The notes beneath the pieces were generated by a model. The model searched no databases and was not told the origin of the DNA. It worked only from the letters and a program-made list of their open reading frames with translations. The translations under genes and the position numbers were made by a program. From NCBI GenBank assembly GCA_002385675.1, contig DGDY01000230.1, forward strand, positions 1-5,065: a stretch of DNA of 5,065 nucleotides. The letters are read 5' to 3'. Below are positions 1 to 4,991 of this stretch, piece after piece (positions within the stretch are counted from its first letter, which is position 1; every line of letters starts with the position of its first letter). This DNA comes from Anaerolineales bacterium UBA3940 (GTDB lineage Bacteria; Chloroflexota; Anaerolineae; Aggregatilineales; UBA3940).

Positions 1-660
1 ATCGGGCGCTACTGTGCGGAACGCGGTCTGTGGCTGGTCGTCGATGCCATTCAGGGGGCGGGCCTCGTGCCGATCGACATGCAGGCTATGGGCATCCACG
101 CACTCGCGGCGGGCGGTCAGAAGGCGCTCTGTGGCCCGCCAGGCCAGGGCTTCATGGTCGTGCGCGAGGAACTCATCGAGCAGATGGAACCGATCTTCAT
201 GGGGCCGCTGTCCGTCGTCAACTGGCAGCACTGGCTGAACTATGACACAACGCTCCAGCCGCTCGCCGCGCGCTTCCAGACCGGGACAACCAACCTGGCC
301 GGGCTGGCGGGGCTTAACGCCGCGCTGGAGCTCCTGCTTGACCTCGGCGTTGAGAACATCTCCGCCTGGGTGACGCACCTCAGCAATATCGCCATCGACG
401 AACTCACCGCGCGCGGCTTCCAGGTAATCACTCCGCGCGAGCCGGAGCGGCACGCCAACATTGTCACGCTGGCCTGGCCGGGAGAGCCCGCGCCTGTCGT
501 CGAGGCATTGCAGCAGGAAGGCATCGTCCTGTGCGAGCACCGCGATGCTCAGAACAATCCCTACTTGCGGGTCTCATCGCACTGTTATAACACTGAGGCT
601 GAGATTTACCGTGTTATACAGAGCCTTGAGGACCACATAAATGCCCACGAACACCATTAA
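1..660 (+). CDS. PLP-dependent class V aminotransferase / cysteine-desulfurase-like enzyme, C-terminal part (5' end outside window)
   Basis: The frame is open from base 1 to the TAA at 658-660 and gives 219 residues. Full class V enzymes are usually about 370-400 residues, so roughly the first 150-180 are missing. Visible fold type I landmarks are VVDAIQGAG, whose Asp (window residue 15) should contact the pyridine nitrogen of PLP, and GGQKALCGPPGQGF, whose Lys41 is the likely Schiff-base lysine. Further landmarks are RFQTGTTNLAGLAGLNAAL, a segment typical of SufS/NifS-like and isopenicillin-epimerase-like proteins, and LRVSSHCYNT near the end, where Arg190 is the expected substrate-carboxylate arginine. 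At the place where SufS carries its catalytic cysteine (GIAVR..HHCAQP), this protein reads GIVLCEHRDAQ, without an obvious equivalent Cys. A true desulfurase is therefore less likely than an aminotransferase, lyase or epimerase. The substrate cannot be read from this fragment. Its last 20 bases overlap the ATPase start, which suggests an operon. The enzyme is expected to be cytoplasmic. Confidence 0.92.
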   Translation: MGRYCAERGLWLVVDAIQGAGLVPIDMQAMGIHALAAGGQKALCGPPGQGFMVVREELIEQMEPIFMGPLSVVNWQHWLNYDTTLQPLAARFQTGTTNLAGLAGLNAALELLLDLGVENISAWVTHLSNIAIDELTARGFQVITPREPERHANIVTLAWPGEPAPVVEALQQEGIVLCEHRDAQNNPYLRVSSHCYNTEAEIYRVIQSLEDHINAHEHH

Positions 661-2041
661 ACCGACCGCGGCGCAGATTGCACAGCAGCAGGCTGCAAGG
701 CGTCAGAGCGGGGCCTTATCGCAGCAGTACGCAGCCGATACCGGTGACCGCTACGGCATCGGCTCCGGCGAGAACTGGTCACCGCCACCGGTCAAAAGCC
801 TGGAAGATACCGGGCTGAACATCTTCTACCTCTCCGAGCTTGTGCTCAAGGTGCTGTACTTCAGCGGTTTCAAGTCCGGCTACGGCATAGCGGAGAGTAT
901 CAAGCTGCCCTTCGCCGGTGTCGTAGACCAGGTGATGGAGTTTCTCAAGCGCGAGCGCCTGGTCGAGGTGCGCGGCAGCGGGGGCTTCGGCGAAGGGGCC
1001 TACCAGTACGTCATCACCAGCGGCGGCATCGAGAAGGCGCGCGAGGCGCTGGAGCGCTCGCAGTACGCCGGGCCTGCGCCCGTGCCGCTCTCCTTCTACA
1101 CGCGGTCCGTGCGAGAACAGCACCGCCGCATCCACGTCACGAAGGAGGTTCTGACCCGTTCGCTGTCGCATCTCATCGTCAGCGAGGAAGTCCTGGAGAA
1201 AGTCGGCCCGGCGGCGAACTCCGGCAAGTCCATCTTCCTGTTCGGCCCACCGGGCAACGGCAAGACGGCCATCTCCGAGGCGGTCGGGCGCGTCGTGCTC
1301 GGAAGCAGCATGTACATCCCCTACGCCGTTGACATCGACGGGCAGATCGTGCGGGTGTACGACAGCGTTAACCACGAGGTGCTTGAAGATGACGAGTACC
1401 GGGGCACGGGCTCGGTCAGCAACCGCCCGGACCCGCGCTGGGTCAAGATCAAGCGCCCGGTGGTGATGGTCGGTGGCGAACTGACGCTGGAGACGCTTGA
1501 CCTCGTGTACGACCCGATCAACAAGTACTACGAGGCGCCCTTCCAGATGAAGGCCAACGGCGGCATGTTCCTGATCGACGACTTTGGCCGCCAGCAGGTC
1601 CGGCCTGCCGACCTGCTCAACCGTTGGATCGTCCCGCTTGAGAAGCGGGTGGACTTCCTGACGCTGGCAAACGGACGCAAGATCGAGATTCCCTTCGACG
1701 TGATGGTCGTGTTCTCAACCAACCTCGACCCCGCCGATCTGGTCGACGAGGCGTTCCTGCGCCGTATCCGCCACAAGATCGAGATCACCGACCCCTCGTT
1801 CGAGGAGTACCGAGAGATCTTCATTCGCGTGGCAAAGAGCCGTGGCCTGCCGTACAATGATCAGGCGCTGGCCTACCTGCTGCAGGAGTGGTACATCAAG
1901 CACAACCGTCCGCTGCGCGGCAGCCACCCGCGCGACCTCATCGACCAGATGAAGGACATTGCCAGTTATCTGGCAGTTCCGTTCGAAATGAGCAAGAATC
2001 TGATCGACCGCGCCGCGGCCAGCTATTTTGTCAATCTATAG
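641..2041 (+). CDS. AAA+ ATPase with N-terminal winged-helix-like domain
   Basis: A 466-residue cytoplasmic ATPase. Residues 1-50 are a Q/A/S-rich, probably flexible tail. Residues about 57-127 look like a winged helix (IFYLSELVLKVLYFSG, then a short helix pair and a VEVRG..GEGAYQYVIT wing). An AAA+ core follows. Walker A is GPPGNGKT (202-209, Lys208). Walker B is MFLIDDF (309-315), with Asp314 where most AAA+ proteins have the catalytic Glu. Sensor 1 is Asn361 in VVFSTNLDP. A candidate arginine-finger region is FLRRIR (372-377), and Arg431 in GSHPRDL is the likely sensor 2. The 105-residue gap between Lys208 and Asp313 is longer than in a minimal AAA+ module. The ATG at 641 has GAGGA at 628-632 with an 8-base spacer and overlaps the upstream gene by 20 bases, implying coupled translation. 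The family resembles MoxR/AAA_5-type remodelling ATPases. The substrate is unknown, and a DNA-binding or protein-docking role for the N-terminal domain is inference. Confidence 0.93.
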   Translation: MPTNTIKPTAAQIAQQQAARRQSGALSQQYAADTGDRYGIGSGENWSPPPVKSLEDTGLNIFYLSELVLKVLYFSGFKSGYGIAESIKLPFAGVVDQVMEFLKRERLVEVRGSGGFGEGAYQYVITSGGIEKAREALERSQYAGPAPVPLSFYTRSVREQHRRIHVTKEVLTRSLSHLIVSEEVLEKVGPAANSGKSIFLFGPPGNGKTAISEAVGRVVLGSSMYIPYAVDIDGQIVRVYDSVNHEVLEDDEYRGTGSVSNRPDPRWVKIKRPVVMVGGELTLETLDLVYDPINKYYEAPFQMKANGGMFLIDDFGRQQVRPADLLNRWIVPLEKRVDFLTLANGRKIEIPFDVMVVFSTNLDPADLVDEAFLRRIRHKIEITDPSFEEYREIFIRVAKSRGLPYNDQALAYLLQEWYIKHNRPLRGSHPRDLIDQMKDIASYLAVPFEMSKNLIDRAAASYFVNL

Positions 2042-2059
2042 CGACGCCTGAGAACCTGT

Positions 2060-2099
2060 AACACAGGCTCCCGCGCGTCGCTGGAGCCTGTGTTTATTT
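2060..2099 (+). terminator. Rho-independent terminator after the AAA+ ATPase gene
   Basis: AACACAGGCTCC (2060-2071) is perfectly complementary to GGAGCCTGTGTT (2083-2094). This gives a 12-bp stem with an 11-base loop (2072-2082), followed by a T-rich run, TTTATTTG (2093-2100). It begins 18 bases after the ATPase stop codon, the normal place for an intrinsic terminator. The T-tract is interrupted by one A and runs straight into the 5' end of the next reading frame, so some read-through into the phosphodiesterase gene is possible. Confidence 0.82.
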
Positions 2100-2109
2100 G
2101 TATGCCCTT

Positions 2110-2898
2110 ATGCCACTACATGGACTCCCGCTAACCGATTTCTACCAGGGCCGCACGCTGAACTTCGCGCATCGCGGCGCACGCACCGTCGCACCGGAGA
2201 ACACGCTCGCCGCCTTCAGACTGGCGGCAGACCAGGGCGCGGACGGCGTTGAGCTCGACGTGCAGTTGAGCGCCGACGGCCAGATCGTCGTGATCCATAA
2301 CGATACGGTCGACGCCACGACGGACGGCACCGGCCCGGTCGCGCAAATGCCGCTCGCGGCGCTGCGCGAACTGGATGCCGGGTCATATTTCTCACCGGAA
2401 TTTGCCGGGGAGCGCATCCCGACGCTCGACGAAGTTTTCGAGGAATTCGGCCACCGCCTGCTGCTCAACGTCGAGTTGAAGGCGCTCTCGGTGACCGGCA
2501 ACAGCGCCCGCAGGCTTGCCGCCGCCGTCGTTGACGCTATCCGGCGGCATGGCCTCGCCTCCCGCGTGCTGCTGTCATCCTTCAACCCGCTCGCGCTGCG
2601 CGCCGTCAAGCGGATCGACCGCAGCCTGCCCGTTGGCTACCTCTACGCGCCTGACCTGCCGCTGCCGCTTGCCAGAGGCTGGCTCGCCCCGCTCATCGGC
2701 AGGCATGAGGCACGGCACCCGCATCACTCGATGGTTGACGCGCCCTACATGCAGTGGGCGCGCCGCCGCGCCTATCGTGTCAACGTGTGGACGGTCAACG
2801 ACGTAGAGGATATCCGCCGAATGCGCGATCTCGGCGTTGACATGATCATCAGCGACCGGCCCGATCTCGTACAGGATGTGCTGCAGGGCGAGCGTTAG
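2110..2898 (+). CDS. Glycerophosphodiester phosphodiesterase (GDPD family, UgpQ/GlpQ-like)
   Basis: From the ATG at 2110 this is 262 residues, the usual size of the short cytoplasmic UgpQ-like GDPDs. No signal peptide is visible. The family hydrolyses glycerophosphodiesters (deacylated phospholipid head groups) to glycerol-3-phosphate and an alcohol, using a divalent metal in a TIM barrel. Hallmarks are all present: HRGARTVAPENT with His21, Arg22, Glu30 and Asn31; VELDVQ with metal ligands Glu48 and Asp50; VIHND with the second catalytic His63; NVELK with Glu122 and Lys124; and C-terminal VWTVND (226-231) and ISDRPDL. The start is uncertain. A TTG at 2098 in the same frame would add four residues (266 in all) and has GGAG at 2083-2086, 11 bases upstream. 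The ATG at 2110 has no clear ribosome binding site. I chose ATG because the conserved barrel begins only about 17 residues later. The gene is probably first in a unit with the deacetylase 47 bases downstream. Confidence 0.95.
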   Translation: MPLHGLPLTDFYQGRTLNFAHRGARTVAPENTLAAFRLAADQGADGVELDVQLSADGQIVVIHNDTVDATTDGTGPVAQMPLAALRELDAGSYFSPEFAGERIPTLDEVFEEFGHRLLLNVELKALSVTGNSARRLAAAVVDAIRRHGLASRVLLSSFNPLALRAVKRIDRSLPVGYLYAPDLPLPLARGWLAPLIGRHEARHPHHSMVDAPYMQWARRRAYRVNVWTVNDVEDIRRMRDLGVDMIISDRPDLVQDVLQGER

Positions 2899-2907
2899 CC
2901 CGCCCTG
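2884..2907 (+). repeat. Inverted repeat at the end of the phosphodiesterase gene
   Basis: CAGGGCG (2884-2890) and CGCCCTG (2901-2907) are perfect complements around a 10-base loop that contains the TAG stop (2896-2898). There is no T-run afterwards, so it does not look like an intrinsic terminator. It could be an intercistronic mRNA stem, or chance in GC-rich DNA. Confidence 0.4.
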
Positions 2908-2932
2908 TTCCGCCACCGACACCCTATGGAAG

Positions 2933-2938
2933 AAAGGA
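2933..2938 (+). promoter_or_regulatory. Shine-Dalgarno site that decides the deacetylase start
   Basis: AAAGGA lies 7 bases before the ATG at 2946 but only 4 bases before the adjacent in-frame GTG at 2943. The spacing favours the ATG. Confidence 0.7.
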
Positions 2939-2945
2939 ACTCGTG

Positions 2946-3815
2946 ATGCTGCGCCAGATTATTGTCAACGCCGACGACTTCGGCTATACGCCCGGCGTTT
3001 CACAGGGGATACTGGAAGCCCACCTCAACGGGATCGTTACCTCGACAAGTGTGATGGTCAACATGCCCGCCGCCGAGCAGTGGGTCAAAACCGCGCTGAA
3101 AGAAGCCCCCGACCTCGGGCTGGGCCTGCATCTGAACCTCACAACCGGGCGTCCCGTCTCCCGGCTGGAGGACGTCGAGGGCCTTGTCGACGCCGACGGC
3201 GTTTTTTACCCGAAGCACGAACTGCTCAACCGGCTGCCCACAATCGACCCGGCATACGTCGAGCGCGAGCTTCTCGCACAGGTCGCCCGCTTTGAGCAGC
3301 TTACCGGGCGGCTGCCCGACCACCTCGACAGCCACCACCACATCACCTATATGAGCCCGCCAACGATGAAGCTGATGGCCAAGCTCGCGCGGGAGCTTGA
3401 AGTGCCGATGCGCAGGCCGCTGCCCGGCGGCGACGACATCAGCGCGGCAGCCGACTTCCTCGAGGCGCTGGGCGGCTTCACCAACCGTGTCTACGTCGAG
3501 GAGCTTGCTGCGGTGATCCAGGGCTATACCACGCACATCAGCACGCCGATGCCCGACCACCTTAACGTCGAGTTTCACGGCGAGCAGACCACGCTCGGCG
3601 ATCTGCTGCTGATCTTGCTGCACGTACCCGAGGGCATCACCGAGCTGGTGTGCCACCCCGGACATGTGGACGACGAACTGCGGCAGACGGCCAGCTACGT
3701 CGAGCCGCGCGAAGCGGAGCTTGCCGCGCTGACCCACCCCAGCGCGCGCGAACTCCTCAACAGCGAGTTTATCCAACTGCTCAACTTCGGTGATTTGAAG
3801 CTCTTTGCCCGGTGA
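2946..3815 (+). CDS. ChbG/YdjC-family carbohydrate deacetylase
   Basis: A 289-residue protein, matching the family's usual 240-300. Members remove N-acetyl groups from sugars such as diacetylchitobiose, using one divalent metal in a TIM-barrel-like fold; the substrate here cannot be assigned. The N-terminal VNADDFGYTPGVSQGI contains the family-defining Asp pair (Asp10, Asp11). GLHLNLTTGRPVS carries His62, and LPDHLDSHHHIT carries the His130-132 cluster that includes an expected metal ligand. LVCHPGHVDDE carries Cys236-His237-Pro-Gly, the C-terminal conserved His. No signal peptide or membrane helix is visible, so it is probably cytoplasmic, acting on imported or recycled sugars. The ATG at 2946 is preferred over the GTG at 2943 because of AAAGGA spacing. 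Its TGA (3813-3815) shares a base with the next gene's ATG, so the two are translationally coupled. The length and every motif are intact. The gene symbol chbG is withheld because the orthology is not shown. Confidence 0.94.
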   Translation: MLRQIIVNADDFGYTPGVSQGILEAHLNGIVTSTSVMVNMPAAEQWVKTALKEAPDLGLGLHLNLTTGRPVSRLEDVEGLVDADGVFYPKHELLNRLPTIDPAYVERELLAQVARFEQLTGRLPDHLDSHHHITYMSPPTMKLMAKLARELEVPMRRPLPGGDDISAAADFLEALGGFTNRVYVEELAAVIQGYTTHISTPMPDHLNVEFHGEQTTLGDLLLILLHVPEGITELVCHPGHVDDELRQTASYVEPREAELAALTHPSARELLNSEFIQLLNFGDLKLFAR

Positions 3816-4477
3816 TGCGCTGGCTGATCCGGGCGTGGTGGGCGCTCATCCGCTTCGGGTTTCGCCTGCTCTACAACGAGCTGGCCTGGACGTATGACCT
3901 CGTGAGCCGGGTTGTGTCGCTCGGCCAGTGGCGAAGCTGGCAGCGAACGGCCATCCCGCACCTCGATGCACCGCCGGGGGCCATCGTGCTGGAGCTTGCA
4001 CATGGCACCGGCGACCTGCAAATCGACCTGACCCGGAACGGGCTGACGGCCTTCGCGCTGGACGTGTCCCGCGCGATGGGGCGCATCGCACGGCGCAAGC
4101 TGGCAAGGCATGGCATGCCCGCCCGCCTCGTGCGCGCCGACGCCGGACGCATACCGTTCCCCGATGAGAGCGTGCGCGCCGTTGTGAGCACCTTCCCCAC
4201 CGACTTCATCCTGCGGCCCGACGTGCTCGCCGAGGCTTACCGTGTGCTGGAGCCCGGCGGGCGGCTCGTCGTAGTGCTCAACGGCGTGCTAACGCTTAAA
4301 TCCGCCCCGGCGCGCGCGCTGGAGTGGCTCTACCGGGTAACCGGGCAGCGCGAGCCATGGCCCGTCAGCGCGGCCAGCGTGTTCGAGGCAGCCGGCTTCC
4401 ACGTCCAGAGGCACGTGGAAGAACTACCGAACAGCGCTGTCCTGCTCCTGGTTGCACGGAAAGCCAAGGGGGAGTAA
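3815..4477 (+). CDS. Class I SAM-dependent methyltransferase, UbiE-like
   Basis: From the ATG at 3815 this is 220 residues. The N-terminus (residues 1-20) is rich in Trp, Arg and aliphatic residues and may be an amphipathic membrane-contacting helix. It is followed by YDLVSRVVSLGQWRSW, which resembles the YDLMN..MS.G.HR.WK block of UbiE/menaquinone-type methyltransferases. Motif I is VLELAHGTGDLQ (58-69; Glu60, Gly64, Gly66), close to UbiE DLAGGTGDL. Asp83 in FALDVS fits the acidic residue after strand 2 that binds the SAM ribose. RADAGRIPFPDESVRAVVS is motif II-like, and YRVLEPGGRLVVV is the usual post-II motif. It should methylate a small molecule or lipid-like acceptor in the cytoplasm or at the membrane. 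The acceptor is unknown, and a quinone or prenyl-lipid substrate is only suggested by similarity. The TGATG overlap with the deacetylase, with no good Shine-Dalgarno of its own, indicates start by translational coupling. A GTG at 3812 is a less likely start. Confidence 0.92.
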   Translation: MRWLIRAWWALIRFGFRLLYNELAWTYDLVSRVVSLGQWRSWQRTAIPHLDAPPGAIVLELAHGTGDLQIDLTRNGLTAFALDVSRAMGRIARRKLARHGMPARLVRADAGRIPFPDESVRAVVSTFPTDFILRPDVLAEAYRVLEPGGRLVVVLNGVLTLKSAPARALEWLYRVTGQREPWPVSAASVFEAAGFHVQRHVEELPNSAVLLLVARKAKGE

Positions 4478-4520
4478 GATGCGGGCACACATGCAGAGAG
4501 CGCCCTTTTACAAGCAAAAT

Positions 4521-4528
4521 AGGAGAGG
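4521..4528 (+). promoter_or_regulatory. Strong Shine-Dalgarno of the small membrane protein gene
   Basis: AGGAGAGG is the best-placed purine-rich site among the complete genes of the window and fixes the ATG at 4532. The gene is probably translated independently of the methyltransferase upstream, whose stop is 54 bases away. Confidence 0.7.
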
Positions 4529-4531
4529 TCA

Positions 4532-4810
4532 ATGACCATCTCACCCACGTTTGTGTTCGGGCTGATGCTCGCCACGCTGCTCGGTGCGATGGCACACTTA
4601 ATCCTCGGCGGGGGTGGCGGTCGCCTCCTGCTGCTGCTGGCAGCCGCCTGGCTTGGCTTCGCACTCGGCGAGGCAATTGGCGGCATTATGCGCATCAACG
4701 CGCTGTCCGTCGGGCCGCTGAACACGCTGGCGGCAGTGCTCGGCGCGCTGGTCGCGATCCTTGCAGCCGCCATCCTCTCAGGCAGGGAGCGTCACGACCC
4801 GGCGGCCTGA
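4532..4810 (+). CDS. Small three-helix membrane protein of unknown function
   Basis: A 92-residue, Ala/Leu/Gly-rich protein with three predicted membrane helices: about residues 5-25, 32-52 and 62-82. The first loop is glycine-rich (GGGGGR, 26-31), the second is MRINALSVGP, and the tail is polar and charged (SGRERHDPAA). The start is well supported by AGGAGAGG at 4521-4528, which places AGGAG 6 bases from the ATG. The layout of glycines and helices resembles the GlsB/YeaQ/YmgE (transglycosylase-associated) small membrane proteins. It also resembles short Chloroflexota membrane proteins with a VGPLN motif before the last helix, but the match is by eye and no function follows from it. It lies 54 bases after the methyltransferase stop, in the same orientation, and could be the last gene of that unit. 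Positive residues Arg31 and Arg54 fall in different loops, so topology is not decided. Confidence 0.82.
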   Translation: MTISPTFVFGLMLATLLGAMAHLILGGGGGRLLLLLAAAWLGFALGEAIGGIMRINALSVGPLNTLAAVLGALVAILAAAILSGRERHDPAA

Positions 4811-4850
4811 ACTGCCGCTTCTAAAATCTACCTAAATATCGAGGCCCGCC

Positions 4851-4879
4851 TACACAGCCCATTCCCCCTATGCTATAAT
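4851..4879 (+). promoter_or_regulatory. Extended -10 promoter for the gene at the right edge
   Basis: TGCTATAAT (4871-4879) is a perfect extended -10 element (TGn plus consensus TATAAT). TACACA (4851-4856), 17 bases upstream, matches four of six bases of the TTGACA -35 consensus. Transcription would start near 4886, giving a leader of about 106 bases before the ATG at 4992. An AT-rich patch (about 4822-4839) lies upstream. The element is well set off from its GC-rich surroundings. Confidence 0.72.
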
Positions 4880-4903
4880 GAAATCTGCGGATAGGGGTGG
4901 GCT
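4856..4903 (+). repeat. Large inverted repeat spanning the -10 element
   Basis: The left arm AGCCCATTCCCCCTAT (4856-4871) pairs with ATAGGGGTGGGCT (4891-4903) as AGCCCA/TGGGCT plus CCCCTAT/ATAGGGG, leaving a three-base bulge in the left arm. The 19 bases between the arms contain the -10 box and the predicted transcription start. As DNA it could be an operator. As RNA made from upstream it would be a 13-bp stem followed by TATTT, a possible terminator for the membrane-protein gene. Confidence 0.6.
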
Positions 4904-4920
4904 TATTTGGCGTGCCTCGC

Positions 4921-4936
4921 CGTGCCAGATGGCACG
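4921..4936 (+). repeat. Short hairpin in the 5' leader
   Basis: CGTGCC-AGAT-GGCACG forms a perfect 6-bp stem with a 4-base loop, about 35 bases after the predicted transcription start. A second copy of CGTGCC at 4911-4916 could pair with the same 3' arm instead. No T-run follows, so a terminator is unlikely. Confidence 0.45.
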
Positions 4937-4972
4937 ACTCTCTCATTCCGCTAGCTGACAATCGCAACCATC

Positions 4973-4980
4973 AAGGGAGG
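4973..4980 (+). promoter_or_regulatory. Shine-Dalgarno of the right-edge gene
   Basis: AAGGGAGG contains a full GGAGG core (4976-4980). It stands 4 bases before an ATG (4985) that opens only a four-codon frame, and 11 bases before the ATG (4992) of the long open frame. Both spacings are off the optimum, so the site serves the 4992 start only moderately well. Confidence 0.6.
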
Positions 4981-4991
4981 GAATATGCGTC

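Larger units (their letters stand above)
4811..4991. other. Intergenic region of 181 bases
   Basis: This is the only sizeable non-coding stretch in the window and is more AT-rich than the genes. From left to right it holds an AT-rich patch (4822-4839), a promoter within a dyad (4851-4903), and three half-sites at exact 10-base steps: CGTGCC at 4911 and 4921, and GGCACG at 4931. It ends with the Shine-Dalgarno AAGGGAGG at 4973-4980. No tRNA-like or other recognisable RNA gene was seen. Confidence 0.6.

Noticed and set aside
779..1375. 198-residue open frame on the - strand
   Set aside because: It is opposite the AAA+ ATPase gene with its Walker A motif, has D/A/R-rich composition typical of shadow frames, and has no recognisable motif.
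2028..2042. TTGTCA (2028-2033) and TATAGC (2037-2042) as promoter boxes for the phosphodiesterase gene
   Set aside because: The two boxes are only three bases apart, and no -10-like sequence lies 16-18 bases after TTGTCA.
2876..3295. 139-residue + strand frame across the phosphodiesterase/deacetylase junction
   Set aside because: Its translation is Arg/Pro/Gly-rich, it overlaps two well-supported genes in another frame, and it contains no family motif.
3000..3776. 258-residue open frame on the - strand
   Set aside because: It lies wholly opposite the deacetylase gene, whose family motifs are intact. Long antisense frames are common in GC-rich coding DNA, and this translation shows no recognisable domain.
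3797..3800. GAAG as a Shine-Dalgarno for the methyltransferase
   Set aside because: It is weak and 14 bases from the ATG at 3815. The TGATG overlap explains initiation better.
4478..4531. Possible separate promoter for the small membrane protein
   Set aside because: The AT-rich stretch TTTTACAAGCAAAAT has no convincing -35/-10 pair with correct spacing.
4324..4824. 166-residue + strand frame over the methyltransferase end and the small membrane protein
   Set aside because: It is an Arg-rich shadow frame. The 4532 frame has a strong Shine-Dalgarno and a coherent membrane-helix pattern instead.
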